Shown here piece after piece: positions 15,997 through 23,993 of a DNA stretch of 64,000 bases. A model generated the notes under the pieces. The model did not search any database. It was given only the letters and a program-made list of their open reading frames with translations, and was not told the origin of the DNA. Source of the DNA: Actinoplanes sp. TFC3 (GTDB lineage Bacteria > Actinomycetota > Actinomycetes > Mycobacteriales > Micromonosporaceae); NCBI RefSeq assembly GCF_001553785.1, contig NZ_LOJP01000009.1, forward strand, positions 1 through 64,000, in the 5' to 3' direction. Positions within the stretch are counted from its first letter, which is position 1, and every line of letters starts with the position of its first letter. The translations under genes and the position numbers were made by a program.

Positions 15997-16502
15997 TCAG
16001 CGCCTGTTCGTTTCCTCCAGAACGGACCGGTACCGAGTAACCCATTGATAAGCGACTCGGATCGTTTCGGGCACCCCGCTGTCGCGGAGGGCCATCAGAG
16101 CCGGATCGCCGGCCGCTGCACCTCGCGTGATCCCATCAGCGCTGCGCCGCTGCCACCAGAGGATCGCGTCGGTCAGCGGGGCGTCGCGCGAAGCCCATAT
16201 GCTGACCTGATCAAGGCGATTTGCCGCCCAGCCTCAGCTGGATCGGTGCGACCTGGGCCGAGATCAAGAAATTGCCAGCAAAGATGGGCCACGTCGTGGA
16301 TCCGGGCGCCGGGAGCGGCCAGGTCCCAATCCAGGAACGCCACGGGGTTGTCGCCGTGGTAGATGGTGTTGCGCGGCGATAAGTCGTTATGGCAGGCGAC
16401 CTCCCCGCCTGCGGCGAGCGGGGTATCCGCGGTTAGGTCATGGAAGGCTCGCAGCACACCGTCCGAAACCGGCTCCGACCCGGCCAGGGGAATTCCTACC
16501 GC
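15997..16502 (-). pseudogene. Aminoglycoside-phosphotransferase-like kinase, truncated and frameshifted
   Basis: From about 16500 the minus strand reads PVSDGVLRAFHDLTADTPLA, then the catalytic loop EVACHNDLSPRNTIY and the metal motif FLDWDLAAPGARIHDVAHLC, all typical of APH-type kinases. The frame stops at 16173, but a second frame continues the protein as LTDAILWWQRRSADGI down to ALRDSGVPETIRVAYQWV and a stop at 15997. Removing two bases from the CGCGCG run near 16180 restores one frame. The N-terminal nucleotide-binding lobe is absent; the fragment begins at the stop codon of the antiporter gene. It is an old remnant, not a functional resistance gene. Confidence 0.8.
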
Positions 16503-17824
16503 TCATCGACCGTGGCGGTGCCGGCCCAGCTGTCGTGCTTGGCTCGCCGCAGCGTCTCGGCCTCGCTCGGCTCCAGGTGGCCGATCGCCCACCGCAGCAA
16601 TGGCGGCGCCATCAGCGACGTCACGATGGCAACGAGCACGATGATGGTGTAAGTGGCCGTGGTCAGGACACCGAGGCGCAAGCCGGTGAGGGCCACGATG
16701 ACCTCGACCACGCCGCGGGCGTTCATGCCGGCGCCCAGCGCGACGGCCTCCCAGTGGCTGATACGCGCGAGCTTCGCGCCGAGGTAGGCACCGGCGAACT
16801 TGCCAAAGATGGCGATCACGAGTACCACGACCGCCGCAAGTGCGACGGACGAGTCGGCAAGCGCGGTCAGGTCCATCCGCAGCCCGGCAGTCGCCATGAA
16901 CAGCGGCGCCAGCACCGACAGGACGATGGTCCGCAGTGGAGCAAGGTGACGTTGGTCGGCCACACCCGGCAGGCCGACGAGGATACCGATGACAAACGCA
17001 CCGAAGATGGCCTCCATGCCCAGCGACTGGGTGAGGGCCCCGCCCAGAATGACGAGAACGACGGCGAACACGATGCTGGACAGGGGACCGGACCGCGCCG
17101 CGTGCTGCATGATGCGCGCGATCAGGGGTCTTCCGACCACCACGGCAAGCATTACGAAGCCCACCAGGTACAGCACTGATCGGGTGACCGCACCCGCCGT
17201 GACCCCGACTCCGGCCGCCGCCGACACGATCGACAACAGGAACCACCCGATGCTGTCGTCCACCGTTCCTGACGCGAGCGTCAACTGGGCGACGTCACGG
17301 TGCAGCAGCCGCATGTCGGTGAGCGTTTTAGCGATCACCGGGATCGCCGTCACGCACATCGCGACGCCCAGGAAGAGGGCGAACACCCAGGTCGGGATCC
17401 CGGCGCCCCGCATGTCGGCGGGCATGTACGCCCCGACAGCGATACCAAGGCCGAGCGGGATGACCAGGCCGAAGAAGCTGACCAGCACGGCGCTGATCGC
17501 CCGCCGGCGCAGCAGCGTCATGTCGAGATGGGCACCGGTCACGCCCACCAGGAGCAGGACCCCGATCTGACCGACTGCGTCGAGCAGATGCATCTGCTCA
17601 CTGACCGGTGGGATCAGCCAGTTGGCGAAATCCGGGGCAAGATGCCCGATCAGGGACGGCCCCAGCACAACCCCGGTGAGCAGTTCACCGACGATGGCCG
17701 GCATACCGAAGCGCTCGGCGACCCGGCCCAGGGCGAAGGCCCCGATCAGCAGGACCGCCACCTGCAGCAGGAAGATCAGAAGGCCGTGTGCCGGTAGCGG
17801 CGGCGGGGTCTGGGCCAGAATCAT
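16496..17824 (-). CDS. CPA2-type cation:proton antiporter
   Basis: The 442-residue protein (ATG 17824, ten codons inside a longer frame) has 11-12 hydrophobic segments and the hallmarks of KefB/NapA-like antiporters: RFGMPAIVGELLTGVVLGPS near the N-terminus, the acidic pore residues in ASGTVDDSIGWFLLS, and GAGMNARGVVEVIVA in a late helix. It should exchange Na+ or K+ for protons across the membrane. Antiporters of this group recur at the edges of glycopeptide and other nonribosomal peptide clusters, so it may be the left member of the NRPS cluster, with a possible role in export or tolerance. Its stop codon abuts the phosphotransferase remnant. Confidence 0.88.
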   Translation of the reverse strand: MILAQTPPPLPAHGLLIFLLQVAVLLIGAFALGRVAERFGMPAIVGELLTGVVLGPSLIGHLAPDFANWLIPPVSEQMHLLDAVGQIGVLLLVGVTGAHLDMTLLRRRAISAVLVSFFGLVIPLGLGIAVGAYMPADMRGAGIPTWVFALFLGVAMCVTAIPVIAKTLTDMRLLHRDVAQLTLASGTVDDSIGWFLLSIVSAAAGVGVTAGAVTRSVLYLVGFVMLAVVVGRPLIARIMQHAARSGPLSSIVFAVVLVILGGALTQSLGMEAIFGAFVIGILVGLPGVADQRHLAPLRTIVLSVLAPLFMATAGLRMDLTALADSSVALAAVVVLVIAIFGKFAGAYLGAKLARISHWEAVALGAGMNARGVVEVIVALTGLRLGVLTTATYTIIVLVAIVTSLMAPPLLRWAIGHLEPSEAETLRRAKHDSWAGTATVDER

Positions 17825-17959
17825 GAACGCTGCCCTCCGCCGATCCGCTCGCATTCAGCCGTCCGCCCGACCAGATTCTCGGGACACAGGGTGATGGTCA
17901 CAGCTTCTCCTGACGCTCAAGGTGGTGACAGCTCTCCCGGCGAGGCAGGCGGGACCCGC

Positions 17960-19213
17960 TCATGCTCGGCGGCCGGCGAGCGAGACGAGCGTGTCGGCGA
18001 CGACACGGATCCCTTCGCGGACCGTCGCCTCGTCGGCGGTGATGGACAGGCGCAGACACTGGGTGGCGTGTCGGCCCACGCCGTCCGGGTCGGGGAAGAA
18101 GTGCCGCCCGGGCACGGCGACGACGCGCCGTTCCTTGAGCCGGGCATACATCTTCGCGTCGTCGAACCAAGGTTCGTCGATCCACAACCAGCAGAACATG
18201 CCGCCGTCGCCGGTGTGCAGACGCCAGTTCAGGTCGTCCGGCAGGTACTCGTGGAGCAGGTCCTCCGCGTTGCGCCGGCGGGCGGCGTAGTAGGGCTGGA
18301 CCACTGCGGTGGCCAGCTCGTCGAGGCGCCCGGTCTCCAGCGCCCGGGCCAGGATGAGTTGGGGGAAATGAGGCGCGTGCAGCGCCGAGTTCGCGATCAC
18401 GGCGACCATCGCCGAGATCTGCTCGGGTGCACCGACCGCGAATCCAAGCCGCTCCCCCGGAAGGCCGGCCTTGGACACCGAGAAGCAGTTGATGACTGCC
18501 GGATGCCACAACGGCGGCGCCGACGTCCGCGCCACCCGAGGAAATGGCTGCCCGTAGGCGTTGTCCACGACCAGCACGGCGTCGTTCGCGTCGGCGGTCG
18601 CCACCAGGCAGCCCATCTCGTCCTCGTCGAGGCTGCGGCCCGTCGGGTTGCTGGGGCTCGACACCAGCAGCAGGCCGATGTCGGCGCTGTCGCGCAGAGC
18701 GTCGCGGTCGAGCAGATAGTGGAAGCGGTGCCGGCCCACCGGCTGTACCCGCGGCGCGAAACCTTCAGCACCGCCGCTGTCCATGCTCATGCCCAGGTAG
18801 CCGGCGTAGTCGGGCACGCACGGAAGCACCAGCCGACGCATGCTGTCGTCGCCGGGTCCGGCGAACAGCGCGGCCGCGATGAAGCACAGCATCTGGCTAC
18901 CAGGCCCCACCACCACGTTGTGCGGGGTCAGGTTCCAGCCGTATGTCTTGGCGAAGTAGTCCACGATAACGTCGATCAGCCGGGCGTTCCCGCGGGAAGG
19001 GCCGTAACCGGCGCTCTCCGTCGCGAAGTCGAAATCAAGGGTCTGCTGGGCGAGGTCGTGCCACATGGCACCGACCTCGGGTATGAATGCAGGATTCCCG
19101 ACGCCCAGATTGAGCCATCGCTCACCGGCCGACCGGGTGGTCGCCACGTCCGCCATGATGCTGCGGAGGCCTGACGTCGTCATCATGTGACTGCCACGCT
19201 GAGAAAATTTCAT
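17960..19213 (-). CDS. PLP-dependent aminotransferase, class I/II, AvtA-like
   Basis: ATG 19213, preceded by GAGGGAG, gives 417 residues. The fold-type I features are LNLGVGNPAFIPEV at the N-terminus, ATESAGYGPSRGNARLIDVI, LLLVSSPSNPTGRSL (PLP ring contact), VLVVDNAYG and the Schiff-base lysine in FSVSKAGLPGERLGF, the last closely resembling valine-pyruvate aminotransferase AvtA. A C-terminal Arg in CLRLSIT should bind the substrate carboxylate. It probably supplies or converts an amino acid or 2-oxo acid for the peptide. The StrR-like gene ends 28 bp upstream, so the two are likely cotranscribed. Confidence 0.85.
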   Translation of the reverse strand: MKFSQRGSHMMTTSGLRSIMADVATTRSAGERWLNLGVGNPAFIPEVGAMWHDLAQQTLDFDFATESAGYGPSRGNARLIDVIVDYFAKTYGWNLTPHNVVVGPGSQMLCFIAAALFAGPGDDSMRRLVLPCVPDYAGYLGMSMDSGGAEGFAPRVQPVGRHRFHYLLDRDALRDSADIGLLLVSSPSNPTGRSLDEDEMGCLVATADANDAVLVVDNAYGQPFPRVARTSAPPLWHPAVINCFSVSKAGLPGERLGFAVGAPEQISAMVAVIANSALHAPHFPQLILARALETGRLDELATAVVQPYYAARRRNAEDLLHEYLPDDLNWRLHTGDGGMFCWLWIDEPWFDDAKMYARLKERRVVAVPGRHFFPDPDGVGRHATQCLRLSITADEATVREGIRVVADTLVSLAGRRA

Positions 19214-19241
19214 GGAGCAGCTCCCTCGCCGGCGGTCGCCC

Positions 19242-20270
19242 TCAGGCGGTGTCCGCCAGGTTCTGTTCGACATCGTCGGCGAGGCTCCGCCACATCCCGG
19301 CCAGCTCTCGGGCCAGGTCCGCGACCGTCATCCCGCAATGCGGGGGCAGGTTCGGGCCGATCTTTCCCCACTCCTCCATTCCGGCCATCTGGACATGCAG
19401 CATGCGCAGCAGGGCGCGACCGGTATCGGTGAAACGCAGGGCTGGATCAGCGGTCAGGCGCCGCACGGCCTGCATCATCGCCATCCTGCTACGGCCCGTA
19501 GACGGCTGAGCGCCCGAGGACGCCGTCTTCGCATCGGATGCCAGCCGGGCCAAGGTGCCCGGTTCGCGGGGCCGCGAGCCGTTGGGCACCGGCTCCTCCC
19601 CCAGCTGGAGACGATTGCGGACATCACGAACCGTTTCCGGCGAGATCCCGACCTCGCGGGCGATCTGCCGCAGGGACATGCCGGGGTTCGCGATCATTAG
19701 CTTCGACGCCGCGATCCTGCCCTGCGCGCCGTTGACCGGCCGTGACCTTCCGTCCTGACCGACACGGACCTCCGCCGTTACGCCACCCGCCTGCCGCACG
19801 TCGGCCACGGTCCGCGGGTCGAGCCCCGCGACCGAACCGATCATCCGGTTCGACCAGTGCGGATGCGTGGCGATGATCCGGGCGGCCGCGTGGCGCCGGT
19901 CGGCCAGCGGCAGCGGCAGCCCGTGCGCGACGTTCGCCCTGACCGCCAGCACGAAGGCGTCGGCGGCGCTGCCCTCGAAGAATCGCACTGAGATGCGCTC
20001 GTCGCCGCGCAACCTCGCCGCCTGACAGCGGTGCAGTCCGTCGATCACCTGCATCGTCTCGCGGTGAACGGTAATCGGCGGTACCGCATCGCCGGCGGCC
20101 AGCAGATGCTGGACGTGCTCGGCGTTCTCCCCCGAGAGGCGCGGCGTGTCGCCGATCCGGAGCTCGCCGATCGGAATCGGCACGACGGGGCCGAGGACCG
20201 GCATCCGCGATCCGCCGGGCGAGAATTCGAGCAACGTACCGGTTTCCTTGTCCTGAAGCGTCGAATCCAT
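19242..20270 (-). CDS. StrR-like ParB-type pathway activator
   Basis: The 342-residue protein is a ParB/StrR regulator: PIGELRIGDTPRLSGENAEH, PPITVHRETMQVIDGLHR, RFFEGSAADAFVLAVRANVA and HGLPLPLADRRHAAARII are nearly the StrR/NovG signature. The helix-turn-helix follows (GSVAGLDPRTVADVRQ), then a second DNA-contact region MSLRQIAREVGISPETVRDV. StrR-family proteins activate antibiotic clusters from GTTCRAC-type dyads. ATG 20270 is preferred since the first 27 residues of the longer frame are not conserved. The gene lies downstream of the flavin reductase gene and upstream of the aminotransferase gene. I did not find a perfect StrR box, but a duplicated segment upstream of the halogenase and dioxygenase genes is a candidate target. 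Confidence 0.9.
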   Translation of the reverse strand: MDSTLQDKETGTLLEFSPGGSRMPVLGPVVPIPIGELRIGDTPRLSGENAEHVQHLLAAGDAVPPITVHRETMQVIDGLHRCQAARLRGDERISVRFFEGSAADAFVLAVRANVAHGLPLPLADRRHAAARIIATHPHWSNRMIGSVAGLDPRTVADVRQAGGVTAEVRVGQDGRSRPVNGAQGRIAASKLMIANPGMSLRQIAREVGISPETVRDVRNRLQLGEEPVPNGSRPREPGTLARLASDAKTASSGAQPSTGRSRMAMMQAVRRLTADPALRFTDTGRALLRMLHVQMAGMEEWGKIGPNLPPHCGMTVADLARELAGMWRSLADDVEQNLADTA

Positions 20271-20335
20271 GGCCAGCCTTTCCCCGTTGTGCGAACCACT
20301 GACAGAAATGCCTGGTCTGCGCCACCAATGGCAGG

Positions 20336-20881
20336 TCAGGCGACGGACCATGACGAGTACTGCCGCAGTCCGTACAGCAGCGGCGACTGGTCGACCGCCG
20401 CCGGATGCTGCACGCGGAACACCTCGCCGAACACCACGGTGTGGTCGCTGGCGGACATCGTCCCGGTGATCCGGCAGTCGGCGATCGCGTGGGCGTCATC
20501 GATCAGGTGCGGACCGGCCGCCTCCGGATCGGCCGACCAGCGCACCATGTCGAACCGATGGGGAGTCCCGGAGGCGAAAAGGTCCGCCGCCGCCCGGCCG
20601 CGGGCGTGCAGCAGGTTGACCGCCAGGGTGGAGCGGCGCAACATCGCCGTCAGAGTGGGACTGCCCGTACGCAGGCACATGAGCAGAGTCGGCGGGTCCA
20701 CCGCGACGCTGCACACCGACGAGCAAGTCATTCCCCGCGGCTGACCGTCGAGGTCCGAAGTCGTCACGATGGCCACACCGCTGGGGAACGTGGACATCAG
20801 CGAGCGGAACTGCGCGGGAGTGACCGTCTGCGCCGCGGCTGCGCTCCCCGCGGCTCCACCTTCCATCATCGAATCCGTCAT
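20336..20881 (-). CDS. Flavin reductase (halogenase partner)
   Basis: The 181-residue protein is a flavin-reductase-like (FMN-binding split barrel) domain: FRSLMSTFPSGVAIVTTSD, GMTCSSVCSVAVDPPTLLMC, LAVNLLHARGRAAADLF and DHTVVFGEVF are family hallmarks. It should reduce FAD or FMN with NAD(P)H and hand FADH2 to the halogenase encoded immediately upstream (gap 96 bp), as RebF serves RebH and PrnF serves PrnA. Cytosolic. Its stop is 65 bp before the StrR-like start. Confidence 0.93.
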   Translation of the reverse strand: MTDSMMEGGAAGSAAAAQTVTPAQFRSLMSTFPSGVAIVTTSDLDGQPRGMTCSSVCSVAVDPPTLLMCLRTGSPTLTAMLRRSTLAVNLLHARGRAAADLFASGTPHRFDMVRWSADPEAAGPHLIDDAHAIADCRITGTMSASDHTVVFGEVFRVQHPAAVDQSPLLYGLRQYSSWSVA

Positions 20882-20977
20882 GTCACCTGTTCCCTTCCCC
20901 CGCCGGCGAACGCGGCCGGGAGCACAGTCGCGGCGCGAGCGCCACGGGGCCGGTCCCGGCCGCGAACTCGGCGAGGG

Positions 20978-22561
20978 TCATCGCGCCGCGCCCGCCTTGC
21001 GCCGCTTCGGCGGCAGACCGTGCAGGTGGGCGAAGTACTCGTACTGGCTGGGCAACTTCTCGACCAGCGCGCTCGCCTGGTCGGCCACCAGCCGAAACTC
21101 CCGGTCCGCCGCGGTGCCGTCGAGCTTGCCGAGCACGGGCAGCGGCCGTGTCGGCAGCCCGCCGAGGCCGAGGATGATCGCCCGGTAGGAGTACGACTCG
21201 AAACCGTGGTAGTACGGGTAGATCGAGTCCTGGTCGGGCAGCTTCACCTTCCACTGCTCCAGGCGCTCAGCCATACCGTCGGGGAGCTCCCGAGTCTTGG
21301 TGTCCCTCCAGTACTGGTTGTCGGCGCGGCCGGAGGCGTACCAGTGCAGCACCATGAACTCCCGCAGGCCGTCCATCACATGTGCGGCCTGCCGGTTGTA
21401 GGTCTTGCGAAGCTGGTCGTCGACTGCCTCGTCACCGACCGGGAAGTTCTTCACCAGCCGCTCGATGCCGTTCTGGATGATGAAGATGCCGGTGGACTCC
21501 AGCGGCTCGACGAATCCGTTGGAGAGGCCGACCGCCACGCAATTCTTGACCCATGCACGCTCACTGCGACCGATGCGCATCTTGATGTGGTTGGCGCTGA
21601 CGTCGTCCGCCGCGGGACCGACGAACTCGCGCAGCGTACGTTCGGCCTCTTCCGGCGTGGCGTAGTCGCTGGCGTACACGTAGCCGGTGCCGAGCCGCTC
21701 GAAAAGGGGGATCGTCCAGATCCACCCCGCGTCCTGGGCATGCGCGGTGGTGGCCGGGCGCAGACCGTGCTCGGCCATGTCCACCGGTACCCGCAGCGCC
21801 ACCGCGCTGTCGTTGGGCAGATGGTTCTGGAACGAGATGAACGGCTCGCCGAGCGCCTTGCTGATCAACATGCTCCGGAAGCCCGTGCAGTCGATGAAGA
21901 GGTCGCCGTGGACGTCTCCCTGCTCCCGGGTGCGCAAGAAGTCGATGGCGCCGCGGTCGTCCAACACGACGTCCACCACGTCGTCGAGGATGTGCCGTAC
22001 CCCGCGCTCGACACCGAAGCGGGTCAGGAACTTCGACAGCAGCGTCGCGTCGAAGTGGTAGGCGTACGGGAACTGGGTGTTCTGCTCGGTCAGCGTGGTG
22101 CGGTACTCCTCGCCACGCTCGAACGTGCTGTCAAAGAGGGCGCCGTCCAGATAGCGCGGTGAACTCTCCGCGTCGCACATCGATGCGATCAGGAACGAGT
22201 CCCGGTCGAAGCGCTCGGTCGGCTTCTTCTCCAACCACCAGTCCGTGAGCGGGAAGCCGTCTACGACACGGTTGCGCTCGAACGGGTGGTAGAACACATC
22301 CCCGCGCTCACGCCAGCCCTCGAACCGGACGGCCAGCTTGTAGGTGGCGTGGCACTCCGGCATCCACTCGCGCTCGTCCAGACCCAGGTAGTTGAAGAAG
22401 TGCCGGATGGTGCTGAACGTGGCTTCTCCCACCCCGATCGAGGGCACGTTCTTCGATTCCACCAGGGTCACCGACACCCGGTCACCGAATGCCGCTTTCA
22501 AGTAGGTCGCCGTCATCCAGCCCGCCGTACCACCACCGACGATGACCACGCTGCTAGCCAT
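20978..22561 (-). CDS. FAD-dependent tryptophan halogenase, PyrH-like (predicted Trp-5)
   Basis: The 527-residue enzyme has the FAD-binding GGGTAGWM (residues 9-16), the catalytic lysine in ATYKLAVRF (Lys75), the halogenase hallmark GWIWTIP (279-285) and EPLESTG (352-358) with the catalytic Glu. Overall pattern and motifs such as IGVGEATFSTIRHFFNYLGL and YHPFERNRVVDGF are closest, from memory, to PyrH, the 5-chlorinating halogenase of pyrroindomycin, so 5-chlorotryptophan is the predicted product. It needs FADH2 from the reductase downstream, O2 and chloride. Upstream lies a sequence block shared with the dioxygenase promoter region. Regiochemistry is an inference. Confidence 0.93.
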   Translation of the reverse strand: MASSVVIVGGGTAGWMTATYLKAAFGDRVSVTLVESKNVPSIGVGEATFSTIRHFFNYLGLDEREWMPECHATYKLAVRFEGWRERGDVFYHPFERNRVVDGFPLTDWWLEKKPTERFDRDSFLIASMCDAESSPRYLDGALFDSTFERGEEYRTTLTEQNTQFPYAYHFDATLLSKFLTRFGVERGVRHILDDVVDVVLDDRGAIDFLRTREQGDVHGDLFIDCTGFRSMLISKALGEPFISFQNHLPNDSAVALRVPVDMAEHGLRPATTAHAQDAGWIWTIPLFERLGTGYVYASDYATPEEAERTLREFVGPAADDVSANHIKMRIGRSERAWVKNCVAVGLSNGFVEPLESTGIFIIQNGIERLVKNFPVGDEAVDDQLRKTYNRQAAHVMDGLREFMVLHWYASGRADNQYWRDTKTRELPDGMAERLEQWKVKLPDQDSIYPYYHGFESYSYRAIILGLGGLPTRPLPVLGKLDGTAADREFRLVADQASALVEKLPSQYEYFAHLHGLPPKRRKAGAAR

Positions 22562-22599
22562 GCACGCCCCCCAGATTGCCGCTCATGAATGTTTCTGTT

Positions 22600-22653
22600 C
22601 GAGCCTGTCGAAATGGCCGGTGCGCAGCCATCTCTTTGACCGACGAGTGAAAT
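22600..22653. promoter_or_regulatory. Duplicated regulatory block, copy 1 (upstream of halogenase)
   Basis: CGAGCCTG, a 19-bp spacer and GCCATCTCTTTGACCGACG followed by GTGAAAT occur here and again at 23723-23776 with the same spacing. This copy lies 39-92 bp upstream of the halogenase start. Conservation outside coding sequence, upstream of two cotranscribed-type tailoring genes, suggests a shared regulator site. Confidence 0.6.
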
Positions 22654-22693
22654 TGGGCGGTCACGCGACGGATCCGCACCGCCGGGAGCGGGT

Positions 22694-23653
22694 TCACGAG
22701 ATGACCCGGGACCGGACTCCGGTCGACAGGAACACCCGGCGGATGTCGCGGATGAGGTTGACCCGCTTCAGCCACCGGTCCTTGCCGTCGTACCGCGGCT
22801 CGAATGGGTCGCGACCGTGCACGACGCGGTAATTGTCGAGAAATATGGCGTCCCCGGGCTCCAGGACGACCCTTTCCACCGCGTCGCACATGTGCCTGTA
22901 GAGCTCCTTGATGGCATCCCGCGCGGCATGGTCGTCCTCGTCCGCGGCGAAGGTGTCGTCGAAGTCGATCCGCAGGTAACACGAGCCGGGCGGCCCGAAC
23001 ATGATCGCGTCGAGGTCCGCCACGTCGGCCGAGTGGCCGTGCGGCCCGACGTGCGACTGGTCCGGGCGGTGCCGAAACCTCTTCTCGGCGAGGATCCCGG
23101 ACAGTGGCGCCGGAAGGTCGAGCCGGTCGGCTCGCACCACGGTGGTGCCGACCCGTTCCGGGTTGCGCAGGCAGAAGAGCGCCACGTAGTCGCAGCGGCA
23201 CTGGTGGAAGGCGTCCTCAGTGTGCAGTGACAGCGGTGCGGTGCTACTGCCACTGGTCTCCGAGCGTTCCATGCCCGGTGTCGGGCACACGTCGTGCACG
23301 ATCCGTCCGTCCTGCTGGTTGCCCCAGGCGAACGGCTCACCGAGGGCGGCACTGCACAGAGCGAGCACCACCTCCTCCCGGCGACCGGCGCCGGTCTTCT
23401 GTGCCATGTCCCAGCCGGTCGGCGTCGCATCGAGGTCCGGACTCAGCGGTAGCCCCGACAGCACCGCCACATCGGACTCCTCGGACTGGATCTGCCGGAA
23501 GAACTGGCGGACCCGCAGGGGCAGCGACTCGGCCACCGTCTTGGCCTGCGTCACGAACTGCACCGGGTCCCAATGGCCGTGCTCGGCGAGCACATCGTCG
23601 ACCAGCCGTTCGATGTGCCGGCGCTCGTCGGGTGCGATGGTCAGCCTTTTCAC
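22694..23653 (-). CDS. Clavaminate-synthase-like Fe(II)/2-oxoglutarate amino acid hydroxylase
   Basis: The 319-residue protein belongs to the VioC/AsnO/OrfP-type TauD superfamily branch. The iron ligands are His144 and Glu146 in LHTEDAFHQ and the distal His279 in NYRVVHGR; Arg293 or Arg297 (DRWLKRVN) should bind 2-oxoglutarate. VALFCLRNPERVGTTVVRA is a family block. Relatives hydroxylate the beta carbon of free Arg, Asn, Asp, His or enduracididine. The substrate is not readable, but arginine-type chemistry is plausible. It lies between the halogenase (133 bp) and the divergent GT39 gene, with a duplicated regulatory block upstream. Confidence 0.88.
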   Translation of the reverse strand: MKRLTIAPDERRHIERLVDDVLAEHGHWDPVQFVTQAKTVAESLPLRVRQFFRQIQSEESDVAVLSGLPLSPDLDATPTGWDMAQKTGAGRREEVVLALCSAALGEPFAWGNQQDGRIVHDVCPTPGMERSETSGSSTAPLSLHTEDAFHQCRCDYVALFCLRNPERVGTTVVRADRLDLPAPLSGILAEKRFRHRPDQSHVGPHGHSADVADLDAIMFGPPGSCYLRIDFDDTFAADEDDHAARDAIKELYRHMCDAVERVVLEPGDAIFLDNYRVVHGRDPFEPRYDGKDRWLKRVNLIRDIRRVFLSTGVRSRVIS

Positions 23654-23722
23654 GCAAATCGTCCTTCCATTTCGTCGACCGGCGATCCGGCCGGCGCCGC
23701 GCCGGGTGATGATCGGTCGTCC

Positions 23723-23776
23723 CGAGCCTGGCCAGACCGCCGCCGTGCGGCCATCTCTTTGACCGACGGGTGAAAT
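23723..23776. promoter_or_regulatory. Duplicated regulatory block, copy 2 (between dioxygenase and GT39 genes)
   Basis: Second copy of the block at 22600-22653, same orientation and same 19-bp spacing between CGAGCCTG and GCCATCTCTTTG. It lies 70-123 bp upstream of the dioxygenase start and also upstream of the divergent glycosyltransferase. Both copies are followed by CGGATCCGC. Confidence 0.6.
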
Positions 23777-23993
23777 GGGTCGGATCCGCCGGCCGACGCC
23801 GGCCGCGCCGGCGAGGAGCTGGGCAGAGGCCCATCTGCGCTGCCAGACGGGGTTGCCGACCGTGGCGCCGGCCGGTACGAGCCCGGCGGAGCTCGTCGCG
23901 ACTTCTCCTATAATTCAACCTGGTCGCCTGTCCGTGGATTCGACGAAGACAATCCGAATCGACGAATCCACGGAAAGAAAAGGGTATGAATCA

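Noticed and set aside
19242-20270. Chromosome-partitioning ParB
   Set aside because: The motif order and the position next to tailoring genes fit StrR/NovG-type activators; there is no parA or parS array.
17891-22162. Plus-strand frames opposite the aminotransferase and halogenase genes
   Set aside because: Low-complexity Arg/Val/Gly translations without conserved motifs; the minus strand carries clear enzymes.
22554-22586. Ten-codon frame overlapping the halogenase start, possible leader peptide
   Set aside because: No convincing ribosome site and no regulatory codon run; probably chance.
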